From: an uncultured Flavobacteriales bacterium | GTDB lineage: Bacteria > Bacteroidota > Bacteroidia > Flavobacteriales_D > Crocinitomicaceae | Reading direction: 5' to 3' | DNA length: 63,629 nt | Assembly: GCA_913046365.1 (NCBI GenBank) | Contig: CAJWRM010000013.1 | Location: 1 to 63,629 of the forward strand | In this document: positions 47,249 through 57,030 of the stretch, in pieces | Numbering within the stretch: position 1 is the stretch's first letter | Layout: the number at the start of each line of letters is the position of its first letter | The notes under the pieces: generated by a model | What the model was told of the DNA's origin: nothing | The model's database searches: none | Seen by the model: the letters and a program-made list of their open reading frames with translations, nothing else | Position numbers and translations under genes: made by a program

Positions 47249-49048
47249 TTAATTTACAGTAATCAACCCTTCAATTGGTATTTTCTGTCCAGTATCCATT
47301 CTCTTTACAATAACAGTAACAGCCGCTTTTTGTCCTTTTCTAATTTTTGCAAGTAGTTTGGATGGAACCCTATCGCCTGAAAAATTCACACCATTCACAT
47401 CACCACTTAGCACTTTGTAGGACAATCCTTTAAAATTAAATGCTGCTCCTAAACCAGCTTTAACAAAACCTCCCCTTGCTTTTGACATAGTCTTGGTTTG
47501 AATTTCAGGTTTAGGAAATCTTTTAACCGGGAATGTATATGTACCAAACTTAGATGAAGTACCATTGACGTCTTCACCCATTAAAGTTAAAGTGACTTTC
47601 TTGGTTCCTCTACCAATTCTAATCCATTCTCCTGAATAAGATTTACCGTCAGAATCTTTCCATTTTTTTGTTTTTTTACTTGAGCATCCAGAACAACTTA
47701 ATTTAGATTTGTAAGCGGATGATTTAAATTCCACTTTATTGTCCCAGTCTGTGTACATTACAGAAACTTCTGGTAAAGCAACCGCCCCACCTTTCTCTAC
47801 TACCTTTACTACGGTAGAATACTGTGCAGGTTTCAAATTACCAAACTTATCTTTTATGGCTATTGTACCAGTCAGCTCTATTTCACCACTAGAAGGAGCA
47901 GTATAAGCAACATAAGCTTGACCTCCTTTAGTTTCAATTAATGTACCTTTCCCATCATCAGGTGTTACGACTGGTTGCTTTTCCGAATCAAAGGCAGCCA
48001 TCATTACTTTAAGGGTATCAGTTGACCCACCACTTACAGAAGGAGCTGCGATGGCTAAGGATGTAACTTTATTAAATGCATAATTACCACCACCTACTTT
48101 TGATGAAAGGTATGCCATTGCATCTGCTCGAGCTGTCAATACCTCACTTTGAAGGCCTGATAGTGCTGCAATAGCTGCTACGGCAGGTGCATGGTCGAAT
48201 GTACCTCCTACCCAATGACGCATCATACCTTCCTCATGCGGATCAGGTTGCATCTCATTTTTCGTCAAACTTTTGTATAAACTTGCGATAATACCTCTGT
48301 CATCCTGCTTAATATCAGATGCATCTAGCGCTTTTGACAATTGCTTATCTAAATCTTTCAAATCTTTAAACTTAACGATTTTAGGATCTTTAAAAGAATA
48401 CTTTTTCCCATCTTCATCGATAGCCGTCGAAGCATTCACAATTAAATCACAAATTTCTTTTCGAAATTTCTGCATTGCAGGCCAAACCGCAAATCCGGGA
48501 GCATCTTTTTTGGGTGTTTGAATAGACTCATTAATTCCCATTATAAGCATTTGCTCATCATAGGCATCCTTTTTCTGCACATGATTGAGGTTTGTCGTAA
48601 GTGGTTTACACGGTTCACTATTTGCAGTCAATCCAGGTTTCGTAATATTGGCATAGTCCAACTTAAAAGTAGCTCTATCCTTGAGCACAATTGGTAGTTC
48701 AGCTGATGGACTCAAATCTTCACCAATGCTCTGAAAAATTAACAATTTTACTCTGTCTATCAACTGGATTTTGTCAGCAGCGGCCTTATCAATATCCTGC
48801 ATAACCTTATATATAGAAACAGCGGTTTTATTCTCACCGCCTTCATCATTGGTTTGCTTACTGGCTACATCTGATTTCTTTTCATCACCACGCTGCACCT
48901 CGGTAACATTACCTGCAGCAACATTTGCTTCAATATTAATAAATGCATCAAGTATGGATTTAGATACGTTCAACGCCAATAAGGCGGTGAGTACCAGATA
49001 CATCATACCGATCATTTTTTGTCTTGGGGTTTCCTTGCCTCCTGCCAT
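47249..49048 (-). CDS. gldM: Gliding motility / T9SS motor protein GldM (PorM)
   Basis: 599 residues. The N-terminus AGGKETPRQKMIGMMYLVLTALLALNVS (one membrane helix, about 14-34) is characteristic. A long periplasmic region follows, with the C-terminal domain FKGLSYKVLSGDVNGVNFSG. GldM and GldL form the proton-driven motor that powers secretion and gliding, with GldM spanning the periplasm to GldK/GldN. A cysteine-rich patch (LSCSGCSSKK, about 450) is unusual. It starts 31 bases after gldL. Confidence 0.95.
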   Translation of the reverse strand: MAGGKETPRQKMIGMMYLVLTALLALNVSKSILDAFINIEANVAAGNVTEVQRGDEKKSDVASKQTNDEGGENKTAVSIYKVMQDIDKAAADKIQLIDRVKLLIFQSIGEDLSPSAELPIVLKDRATFKLDYANITKPGLTANSEPCKPLTTNLNHVQKKDAYDEQMLIMGINESIQTPKKDAPGFAVWPAMQKFRKEICDLIVNASTAIDEDGKKYSFKDPKIVKFKDLKDLDKQLSKALDASDIKQDDRGIIASLYKSLTKNEMQPDPHEEGMMRHWVGGTFDHAPAVAAIAALSGLQSEVLTARADAMAYLSSKVGGGNYAFNKVTSLAIAAPSVSGGSTDTLKVMMAAFDSEKQPVVTPDDGKGTLIETKGGQAYVAYTAPSSGEIELTGTIAIKDKFGNLKPAQYSTVVKVVEKGGAVALPEVSVMYTDWDNKVEFKSSAYKSKLSCSGCSSKKTKKWKDSDGKSYSGEWIRIGRGTKKVTLTLMGEDVNGTSSKFGTYTFPVKRFPKPEIQTKTMSKARGGFVKAGLGAAFNFKGLSYKVLSGDVNGVNFSGDRVPSKLLAKIRKGQKAAVTVIVKRMDTGQKIPIEGLITVN

Positions 49049-49079
49049 GTTCTATCGTTCTTAATTTATAAATTAAAGA

Positions 49080-49916
49080 TTACGACTTCATTGCCTTAAG
49101 CATGTTGCCATATACATTATTCAAATCACCTAGATTTTGAGATAATGTCGCCATGTTCTCTCTATAAATCTGAGTATCTCCAGCTGAAGCTGCTAAATCG
49201 GACATAACTGATTTAATACTTTCCTGAAGCTCTTGAAGCTGTCCTGCACTTGAGATATAATCCTGTGAACTCTTCAACTGAAGCTCATAAGTACTATTTA
49301 AAGCTGCAATATTGGAGCTTAATCGTTCCATTTCTGGACCGAAATTATTTCCTTCTCCCGAAATAGCTGCTATTGAAGTTGCTGACTCCTTATATTGATC
49401 AGCAAGGTTGTCTAAGCTTGTCGATGCATTTTGAAGACTCGTAACATATTGATCGGTAGCACCAGTTGCTGATGCCATAGAACCAAGTGACGATGCATTG
49501 TCAGCTAAATTCGACATACCATCTTTCAATCTTCCTATAAGCACGTTATCAATACCTGCGTCGCCAAGCTTTTCAGCAAGCTTGTCAGCTTGAGAACCTG
49601 GCTCATCATTACCAGATTTAATCAAATCATATAATCCTACACCCTCTATTTCGTCAACTCCCTCTCCTTCAGCGTTTGATAATTCAGGGAATACTCTCGA
49701 CCAATCTGCATCTAAGTGAACAGGTTCTAATACCGACATGATAAAAATTACAGCCTCAGTACTAAGACCGACAATAAGCATTAGCGACGCTCCCGGCCAG
49801 TGCATAATTTTAAATAAGGCTCCCATAATTACGACCGCTGCACCAAGGCCGTATACGTATTTCATAATATTCTTCCAAGTCTTGCTTTCGAAAAAGCTAG
49901 TTCCGTGTCCACTCAT
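49080..49916 (-). CDS. gldL: Gliding motility / T9SS motor protein GldL (PorL)
   Basis: 278 residues. Two membrane helices (about 20-40 and 43-63) with the conserved YGLGAAVVIMGALFKIMHWPGA (in pieces) are followed by a cytoplasmic, helical tail. A glutamate in helix 2 (STEAVIF, about Glu55) corresponds to the proton-path residue of the family. It forms the inner-membrane motor with GldM. The tail is somewhat longer than in Flavobacterium GldL (about 215 residues). Confidence 0.94.
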   Translation of the reverse strand: MSGHGTSFFESKTWKNIMKYVYGLGAAVVIMGALFKIMHWPGASLMLIVGLSTEAVIFIMSVLEPVHLDADWSRVFPELSNAEGEGVDEIEGVGLYDLIKSGNDEPGSQADKLAEKLGDAGIDNVLIGRLKDGMSNLADNASSLGSMASATGATDQYVTSLQNASTSLDNLADQYKESATSIAAISGEGNNFGPEMERLSSNIAALNSTYELQLKSSQDYISSAGQLQELQESIKSVMSDLAASAGDTQIYRENMATLSQNLGDLNNVYGNMLKAMKS

Positions 49917-49945
49917 AGATTTGATTTTTATTAACTGTTTTTGGT

Positions 49946-52039
49946 TTATTTAAGTTGTATATCGCTTTGAATCTCTTCTCCGTTTTCTAGGTCTAGATCT
50001 TTACCACCTCTACCCATGTGCGTCATCACATTACGGAATCCGATGTAGGATTTTGCAGTATCCTGATATTCGAATGTTCTTGTTGAATTATTTAGGTAAT
50101 ATCCTATATCCTTCCATGAACCACCTCGAATAACCTTACGTTTTTTCACTGGATGGTCTCCATCTTTAGCCTCATACTCATAATCAGAGTTCATATCATG
50201 ACCAAATTCGTATTGAGATTCATCAAATGCTGTTGAACACCATTCTGCTACGTTTCCTGCCATACAATAGAGTCCAAAACCATTTGGATTGTAAGAATAA
50301 ACCTTCACTGTATGGAATCCTCCATCCTCAAAATATCTACCCCGCATAGGCTTAAAGTTTGCCAAGAAACATCCACTTGCATTTCTAATGTAAGGACCTC
50401 CCCATGGGAACTGAGATTGCTCAAGATCTCCACGTGCAGCTCTTTCCCACTCAGACTCCAAAGGTAAACGGAAGTCATTAACAAATAAATCTCCATTCGC
50501 CTCTAGCCAGCTATGATAAATTTGTGTTCTCCAAACTGAAAATGCCTTAGCTTGTGTCCAAGTGACTCCAACCACTGGGTAATTATCGTAGGCATTGTGC
50601 CAGAAATAATTCTTTGTCATAGGAGAATGGAATGCGTAGGTAAAGTCTCTTACCCAACATAGCGTATCAGGGTAAACATTAATTCTTTCTTTAATGATAA
50701 ATCTACTTCGATCCGTATGTCCACGAATAGCATTGTGCCCACCTTTACTGTTTGAATATCCCATATCCAAGTCTTGGCCAGGATTTTGTAAAATAGTACC
50801 ATATAGGTTGTCAGGGTTAGATATTGACTTATTGGCCATTATCTCTGTTCCGCCTTCCTCAGTCGCTTGATCTGTATATAAGGTGGTATCTACCCATACC
50901 TTATTGCTATTTTGATCCATTGTGTAAAGTGTGGAACGGTGAAGATCATCTCTTTTATAGTCCTTAGATAACGGATCTCTTCTATTTCTTTTGTATAAAT
51001 CGTCTGAACGATATGTTGGATTACCTAAGCTATCATAGGAAAAAGTTTTTCTAGAATCAACTGATGTTGTAATTACTTTACCTCTTCGAGCTGCTTCTTT
51101 ATAGTCAATCCAATAATAATCGAAATACAAAAGACGCGTATCAATGGTTCTCTTTTTATAAAAGCGTTCTTGCTCACTGTAGAACATATCGGAGAGTAAG
51201 AAATTAATTTCTGGATCCTGGTAATCTAATGGCATTTCCCAATCTAAAGTGAGGTACTTTCTTGCCTCAAGTCTTCCAAGTTGATACTTTTTCGCCTTCT
51301 TCGTAAGCTGCGTTGTAAAACCTTTTTTCTCAGTTTTATCACCCTTAAATGCACTATTCTTAGAGTAATTCTGGAAAACAAAGGTTTCCTCATTCGTCCA
51401 ATTCTTGATTCCTAAAACACCTTTTAAATCTTTTGGTTTGATTTCAAGTCCATTAACAAGTTTCATATTCTTTCCAAATACTTTCTTGTTTGGACCCGCA
51501 GCCTCAGCACCTTTCATAAATGGAGAACCTATCAAAAGCATTGATTTATCAATCGCAGCATTGTTCGCTGAATCCATAAACAACTCGAATGGCGTATTAC
51601 CACCCTGTACATCTGACCCTGCGTCATAGATTTCGCCATAAGGACCCATCATTAACCAAAAATCATCTGGAATCTGAACCCATTGCTCAGCATCTGCACC
51701 ATAACTCCTTCTGTAAAGCTTCTCTCTCGCGATAGAATCTCTAACCCAATCAACAAATTGTCGGTATTCATTATTTGAAATTTCGGTAGCATCCATATAG
51801 AAAGACTGAACCGATACGGTTTTCTTTCTTGCAGTATGTAATCCCATGATGTCTTCATCATCTTCTCCTGACTGATACGCACCTGATGGAACATAAACCA
51901 TTCCTATCGGAAGTTTACCTGGGCCTAATACGTCTGGATAAAAGACGTCTCTTCCTTTTACACCTACCAAATTACCCTCAACCTCGCTACACGAGGAAAA
52001 GAAGGTCAGTAAAGCAATCAAACAAAATAACTTCTTCAT
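49946..52039 (-). CDS. gldK: Gliding motility / T9SS lipoprotein GldK (PorK)
   Basis: 697 residues. A lipoprotein signal (lipid Cys about residue 17, context FSSC) and an FGE-sulfatase-like fold identify GldK: GMVYVPSGAYQSG and DATEISNNEYRQFVDWVRDS at the N-side, and YPVVGVTWTQAKAFSVW, RLPLESEWERAARG and GNVAEWCSTAF at the C-side. Between them lies an insert of about 300 residues rich in charged residues and tyrosine. Flavobacterium GldK is about 460 residues, so this one is markedly enlarged. It forms the outer periplasmic ring with GldN. It starts 93 bases after porP. Confidence 0.94.
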   Translation of the reverse strand: MKKLFCLIALLTFFSSCSEVEGNLVGVKGRDVFYPDVLGPGKLPIGMVYVPSGAYQSGEDDEDIMGLHTARKKTVSVQSFYMDATEISNNEYRQFVDWVRDSIAREKLYRRSYGADAEQWVQIPDDFWLMMGPYGEIYDAGSDVQGGNTPFELFMDSANNAAIDKSMLLIGSPFMKGAEAAGPNKKVFGKNMKLVNGLEIKPKDLKGVLGIKNWTNEETFVFQNYSKNSAFKGDKTEKKGFTTQLTKKAKKYQLGRLEARKYLTLDWEMPLDYQDPEINFLLSDMFYSEQERFYKKRTIDTRLLYFDYYWIDYKEAARRGKVITTSVDSRKTFSYDSLGNPTYRSDDLYKRNRRDPLSKDYKRDDLHRSTLYTMDQNSNKVWVDTTLYTDQATEEGGTEIMANKSISNPDNLYGTILQNPGQDLDMGYSNSKGGHNAIRGHTDRSRFIIKERINVYPDTLCWVRDFTYAFHSPMTKNYFWHNAYDNYPVVGVTWTQAKAFSVWRTQIYHSWLEANGDLFVNDFRLPLESEWERAARGDLEQSQFPWGGPYIRNASGCFLANFKPMRGRYFEDGGFHTVKVYSYNPNGFGLYCMAGNVAEWCSTAFDESQYEFGHDMNSDYEYEAKDGDHPVKKRKVIRGGSWKDIGYYLNNSTRTFEYQDTAKSYIGFRNVMTHMGRGGKDLDLENGEEIQSDIQLK

Positions 52040-52132
52040 TTTATATTTTTTGGTTCAACGTATCCAAATCAACTTGCTACAGGTTTAAGTTTTGGTATAA
52101 CGTATAAACTGATAAAATAGTTACATAAAAAT

Positions 52133-53086
52133 TTAGAGCCAACGAGGGTGACGAGCACTTTGCTTCGGTGGTTCTGGTAAATTGTAGCAGTATTTAAAGA
52201 AAATCTCATGCGATCCTCTAGAAATACTCGACAACTTATTTACTGTAATATCATAGGAGTAACCAACAGTCAAATTAGACATTGGAGTGTAACCGAACAT
52301 TAGTGCTACAGCATCTGAAGTTCTTACGGTTAAACCTCCGTAACCCATTTTAGAGTTTCCAAAATCATAAATATATCTTGCGTTAAAATCTGCCGAGAAT
52401 TTAACTAAATCTGTTCTCATCAAAACTTGAGCATCTATGGTACCTCCAAACATATTGGCAAACTTCTTACCACCCATGATATAGTAATGTCTTGCTGTTT
52501 GGTATGATTGTTCAAAACCACTAGCATCTTGATCAGCAAGTAAAGACTCGGTTAAATGTGTAGAAGATAATCCCACATAGAAATTCTTTCCATTAAAATA
52601 AGCTCCGAAATTCAAATCTAAATTTGTTGCTGCAAATTCATCGGGTAAATCTGGGTCTTGCGCAGTTGAAGGTGGTACCCATTCTGGTTTTAGACCATAA
52701 TTCATTATTCCAACCCCAATTCCTAGGCCTAACGTTCCTAAATTACCGATAGTAATAGGATAAGAATAATTGACTGCAAGATTGTTTTGAACTGCAAAAC
52801 CAATTGCATCATGGTAAAGAGATAATCCAATTCCTCCAGGGAAAAATCGACTTAGATCCGCCTCAACATTAAGTACAGCAGAATTTGGAGCTCCATTAAC
52901 TTTATCCCACTGATTCCTGTATATTGATGTAGCACAAATTGAATTGTATAGGCCTAGACCTGTTTTACCAGGATTGATGCTCATTTTATCTTCTATGAAA
53001 TGAGTAATCAATTTGTCTTGCTGGGCTAAGGTCGAAAAAGAGACCATAAGGAGAATCAAGCCTGCTAAGGATTTGTTGAGTTTCAT
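52133..53086 (-). CDS. PorP/SprF family T9SS outer-membrane protein
   Basis: 317 residues with a signal peptide (about 1-21). The PorP/SprF pattern is clear: INPGKTGL, SIYRNQWDKVNGAP, LNVEADLSRF and GLSLYHDAIGF, then barrel strands ending in HEIFFKYCYN. Members act in the T9SS, often with one particular large cargo such as SprB. Here it precedes gldK, the usual order in Bacteroidota. Confidence 0.93.
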   Translation of the reverse strand: MKLNKSLAGLILLMVSFSTLAQQDKLITHFIEDKMSINPGKTGLGLYNSICATSIYRNQWDKVNGAPNSAVLNVEADLSRFFPGGIGLSLYHDAIGFAVQNNLAVNYSYPITIGNLGTLGLGIGVGIMNYGLKPEWVPPSTAQDPDLPDEFAATNLDLNFGAYFNGKNFYVGLSSTHLTESLLADQDASGFEQSYQTARHYYIMGGKKFANMFGGTIDAQVLMRTDLVKFSADFNARYIYDFGNSKMGYGGLTVRTSDAVALMFGYTPMSNLTVGYSYDITVNKLSSISRGSHEIFFKYCYNLPEPPKQSARHPRWL

Positions 53087-53204
53087 ATAGTTTTTTTAAC
53101 ACGAATAATTCCTAAAAATCTTCATTTCACAGAACATTCAAGTTGCTAAAATAAATAATTTTATTGATAATAAAAACAAATCAAAGAAATTGTTGCTTTT
53201 CATT

Positions 53205-54353
53205 CTAAGTAAGCTTTTGGTAGGTCTTCCACCACAAATCAGGCATTTCATTTTTCATGGCCTGATCGTAATCCTCTTTATTGCATGGAACCAAATGATG
53301 GCGCTCGTATTTAGCATCTTTTTGAGGCGGATAAGGAACTTCCATCCACCATCGATCAGAACGATGACTTTTATAAAATGTAATTGAATAATTACCGTTT
53401 TCAAGTTCCACCATAAACTTGTAATAACCAGCCTTGCTTCCAATAGGGAAGTCTCCCCAACGTGATTGAACACCATCAATAAAATACCAAATCACTTCGG
53501 CAAGAAGTTTATCCGAAATCTTATTGAAATCTGAATAATTATAGACTCCAAAGAAATTTACCTTATCCGATATACCTGCGTATTTACTAATTTGACAAAT
53601 TTGTTGCGCTTGAAAACCATTCGGGTTTGCTGCATGAGAAAATACTTCAGAAGCCTTAATTGATTTAAAATCTAAATTAATGACGTCTGCATTTCGCAGA
53701 TGTGGCTCAGCGCGCTTAAAATCATCATTAAATTCGCCCAATCGACAAACATCAAAATATAAGCTTTCAATTAGTTTTAAATCTTTAGGTTGTGCGTAAG
53801 GAATCTGAAGGCCAATGTTAGCATGATTGAAAAGATAGCAGGGGCGTTTGAGCATTAAAGAGGTAAGATATGAATCTGAACCAACATCACTTTCTGGACT
53901 TCCCAAATCTAGACTGTGATCTATCGAACATATATTAACAAGTTGTTCAAGTTTTGCATATGCATCATGGGTTGCAACAATTAAATCCTGAGACCCACCT
54001 ATCAAAATAGGAAGCACGCGATGCTTTATAAGTTCACTTGTAACATTTGAAACCGCGAAATAAGTATCCTTAAGATCGTCACCAGGAACAATCGTGCCCA
54101 AATCATAAATCTTTCGCGTCCAATTTTTAGAGCGAGAAAGCTGCAATAACTCCTTTCGAAATTGTGATTCTGATTCAAGCTTTATTTCATTGGCATCTCC
54201 ACGAAATTCCGGAACTGAAAAAATAGCAATGGAATCAGTTTCGATTTCAGGGAAAGCTCCGTAATTAGAAACCAAAATTTGTCCCATTTGCTCCTCTTCA
54301 AACTCAAGCTCCTCAGAAATACATGGTTTGAAATATATGGACAAATCGTTCAT
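53205..54353 (-). CDS. Ureohydrolase-fold protein with degenerate metal site
   Basis: 382 residues of the arginase/formimidoylglutamase superfamily by overall pattern (LPILIGGSQDLIVATHDAY, CSIDHSLDLG, VINLDFKSIK), but catalytic ligands appear lost. GGDH has become GGSQ, the DAHxD motif reads DHSLD, and the DxD near the C-terminus reads DFK. The last about 70 residues (WWMEVPYPPQKDAKYERHHL, split) are a family extension of Bacteroidota. It is often labelled formimidoylglutamase in such genomes, yet an Mn-dependent reaction looks unlikely. It lies 118 bases before porP on the same strand; a structural or regulatory role near the T9SS is speculative. Confidence 0.75.
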   Translation of the reverse strand: MNDLSIYFKPCISEELEFEEEQMGQILVSNYGAFPEIETDSIAIFSVPEFRGDANEIKLESESQFRKELLQLSRSKNWTRKIYDLGTIVPGDDLKDTYFAVSNVTSELIKHRVLPILIGGSQDLIVATHDAYAKLEQLVNICSIDHSLDLGSPESDVGSDSYLTSLMLKRPCYLFNHANIGLQIPYAQPKDLKLIESLYFDVCRLGEFNDDFKRAEPHLRNADVINLDFKSIKASEVFSHAANPNGFQAQQICQISKYAGISDKVNFFGVYNYSDFNKISDKLLAEVIWYFIDGVQSRWGDFPIGSKAGYYKFMVELENGNYSITFYKSHRSDRWWMEVPYPPQKDAKYERHHLVPCNKEDYDQAMKNEMPDLWWKTYQKLT

Positions 54354-54428
54354 GATTCAAATCTATAGCAGAAATGACAACAACAGAACTTTAAATCGAA
54401 AAGAAATAAAGATGTAAAAGTGAATAAC

Positions 54429-54824
54429 TTAGCTTTTGTCCAAAATGGATTTGATATCGGGCTTAAAGTATAAATTCGATTTCATAACCTTGCCATCTTC
54501 ACGATAAATCGGTTTTCCATCAGCATCTAGTTTACTCATATTAGAGCGTTGAATCTCTTGAAAAACAGCTGCAATTTTATCTTGTAAACCATGCTTTAAT
54601 ATTGTTCCACATAAAATATACAGTTGATCACCCAAAGCATCAGCTATTTCAACAAGATCATTGTTTTTAACAGCCTCCAAATATTCATCATTCTCCTCTG
54701 CCATTAATCGATAACGTAATTCACGTTGAGATTCAGATAATTCAGCGGTGGGATTATTGCGATTTTCAATTCCAAATGAGTTGTGAAATACCTCTACCAT
54801 AGCTATCGTTTCTTTTAATGTCAT
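54429..54824 (-). CDS. MazG-like nucleotide pyrophosphohydrolase
   Basis: 131 residues. The all-alpha NTP-pyrophosphatase motif EENDEYLEA (ExxE) followed by EIADALGDQLYILCG (ExxD) supplies the Mg2+ ligands. Such enzymes hydrolyse NTPs to NMP and PPi, often for house-cleaning. The preferred nucleotide is unknown. It starts only 4 bases after the E1 gene. Confidence 0.82.
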   Translation of the reverse strand: MTLKETIAMVEVFHNSFGIENRNNPTAELSESQRELRYRLMAEENDEYLEAVKNNDLVEIADALGDQLYILCGTILKHGLQDKIAAVFQEIQRSNMSKLDADGKPIYREDGKVMKSNLYFKPDIKSILDKS

Positions 54825-54828
54825 TTAC

Positions 54829-56913
54829 TTAAAATTTTAATAGTTTTTCAATCTTTTCTTTAACCCTATCTCCATTGGGCAAAAGCGCTAGCTCCAGTTC
54901 AGAGTTCAAGGGAATCGCCGGCGTATCAACAGATCCAACAATCTCTATAGGCGCATCTAAAAAAGTAAAATTATCTCGCTGTAGCCTCCCGGCAACTCCA
55001 AGCATAAAATTACATTCTATTGACTCTTCCGTTACGAGTATAACCTTACCGTGCCTTCTGCATAAAGCATTCATAGCATCGTGGTCAATTGGATTTAAAG
55101 ACCTTAAGTCAAGAAGCTCGATTCGATCCTCATTGCCTTTCATTGCTTCTAGTGACCAATATACACCACGTCCGTAGGAAATTATCCCTAAAGAATTACC
55201 TTTTTCAATTTCCTCTGTGAGTGCTGTCCTTACGGTTCTAGCCTTTCCAATAGGGATAACATAATCGGCACTCGGCTCTATGGACATAGATTCTTCTGTC
55301 CCTTTTATTTTGGACCAATACAACCCTTTATGTTCAAGAAGAACTACTGGATTGGGATCATAATAAGCGGCCTTCAGAAGACCTTTTAAGTCTGCACCTG
55401 TAGACGGATAAACTACTTTAATCCCTCTAATATTTGTAAGCACGGATTCTACACTTGAGGAATGGTATGGCCCCCCCGAGCCATAGGCTCCGATAGGAAC
55501 CCTTATGACGCAACTTACAGGCCACTTTCCATTAGACAAGTAATAAGACCTAGATACTTCCGTAAAAAGCTGGTTTAATCCTGGCCAAATATAATCTGCA
55601 AATTGAACTTCAACGATTGGTTTTAGCCCGACGGCTGACATCCCTACAGTTGAACCAATGATAAATGCTTCTTGAATTGGGGTGTTGAATACACGAGAAT
55701 CACCAAAGGTTTGCGCTAAGGTAGCCGCCTCTCGAAAAACGCCTCCTAACCTACCTCCTACATCTTGTCCATACAACAATGCCTCTGGATGCTTTTCAAG
55801 AAGTTCACGAACAGCAAATAATGCTGAATCTACCATTACAGTTTTCTTTTTCCCTTTCGGAGTGCGATCACCTTTTTCTTCTGTGATGGGAGTCGGCGCA
55901 AAGATATGATCTGTAAGGCTATCCAATGATGGATCCTCTGCTTCGCGGGCAAGATCATATTCAACATCTATTTCTTTACGAATTTCTGACTCTTTTCTCT
56001 CAATTACTTCATCCGTCCATCCATGCTGCTTCAGATGAGTAATTAACTTAGGGTAAGGGTCTTTTTTTTGTGCTTCATCAAGATCATCTCTATACCACTC
56101 CATTCTTACTCCAGAGGTATGATGACCCAATAAAGGGACATGTGCATGTATGATAAATGGCCTACGCTCATTTCGAACAACTTGAAAAACGTCTTGAACA
56201 GTTTCATAAGACTCTTGGAAATCACTGCCGTCAATTGTCCTTAAGTCAATTCCATTAAAACCCTGCGCATACTTACTCATATCTTGAGCTCTCGTTTCCT
56301 CTGCACTAGCTGAAATATCCCAACCGTTATCTTGAACAAGAAAAACAATTGGAAACTGCTTGAGCGCCGCCATCTGTAATGCCTCAGAAACTTCTCCTTC
56401 TGTACAAGATGCATCACCCAAAGAACAAACAACAACCGAAGGATTTTCCGAATCATTTAACAAACCATGTTGCTCCTGATATTGAATACCCATAGCAATA
56501 CCTGTAGTTGGAATTGCCTGCATTCCGGTTGCTGAGGATTGATGAATAATCTTCGGCATACCTTCCCTATTTAAAGAAGGATGCGAATAATACGTCCTAC
56601 CACCTGAAAATGGATCCTCTTTTTTTGCGAATACCTGAAGCATAAGCTCTTCAGGAGTTATCCCCATGGATAACAAAATTGAATCATCCCTGTAATAAGG
56701 CGAAACCCAATCTTGAGGCTCAAGTTGCATACCAAGTGCAACCTGAATCGCCTCATGTCCCCTTGATGTTGCATGAACATACTTGGAGGTAAACTCTTTG
56801 TTTTCTTCATACTTTTCAGCTAGGGTTTTGGCCCTACACATAAATTCAAAAGCTTTCTCAAGCGTTTCTTTTTTCAATATGTTCTGCTTTGTTTTAGCCT
56901 TAATTTTGGACAT
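54829..56913 (-). CDS. 2-oxoacid dehydrogenase E1 component, fused alpha and beta subunits
   Basis: 694 residues. The alpha half (about 1-340) has the TPP motif GDASCTEGEVSEALQ ... DNGWDIS; the beta half (about 350-694) has LLYGQDVGGRLGGVF, TPIQEAFIIGS and YGSGGPYHSSSVE. Fused E1 of this type in Bacteroidota is usually assigned to branched-chain 2-oxoacid or pyruvate oxidation with lipoyl E2 and E3, absent here. Substrate preference is inferred, not visible. Confidence 0.9.
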   Translation of the reverse strand: MSKIKAKTKQNILKKETLEKAFEFMCRAKTLAEKYEENKEFTSKYVHATSRGHEAIQVALGMQLEPQDWVSPYYRDDSILLSMGITPEELMLQVFAKKEDPFSGGRTYYSHPSLNREGMPKIIHQSSATGMQAIPTTGIAMGIQYQEQHGLLNDSENPSVVVCSLGDASCTEGEVSEALQMAALKQFPIVFLVQDNGWDISASAEETRAQDMSKYAQGFNGIDLRTIDGSDFQESYETVQDVFQVVRNERRPFIIHAHVPLLGHHTSGVRMEWYRDDLDEAQKKDPYPKLITHLKQHGWTDEVIERKESEIRKEIDVEYDLAREAEDPSLDSLTDHIFAPTPITEEKGDRTPKGKKKTVMVDSALFAVRELLEKHPEALLYGQDVGGRLGGVFREAATLAQTFGDSRVFNTPIQEAFIIGSTVGMSAVGLKPIVEVQFADYIWPGLNQLFTEVSRSYYLSNGKWPVSCVIRVPIGAYGSGGPYHSSSVESVLTNIRGIKVVYPSTGADLKGLLKAAYYDPNPVVLLEHKGLYWSKIKGTEESMSIEPSADYVIPIGKARTVRTALTEEIEKGNSLGIISYGRGVYWSLEAMKGNEDRIELLDLRSLNPIDHDAMNALCRRHGKVILVTEESIECNFMLGVAGRLQRDNFTFLDAPIEIVGSVDTPAIPLNSELELALLPNGDRVKEKIEKLLKF

Positions 56914-56929
56914 GGTTTTTAATGAATTT

Positions 56930-56937
56930 CAAATATA
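56930..56937 (-). promoter_or_regulatory. Candidate -7 element for the E1 gene
   Basis: TATATTTG on the minus strand is an exact TAnnTTTG match 16 bases before the ATG at 56913. No -33 TTG is at the right distance. Confidence 0.4.
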
Positions 56938-57030
56938 CGAAAAGTGGCAAAATGAACGAGAGAAGTCATATAAAGGTCCAAAGGTTTTTTTTAAGGCCAA
57001 CAGTCAATATCTTTACGATAAATATTAGTT

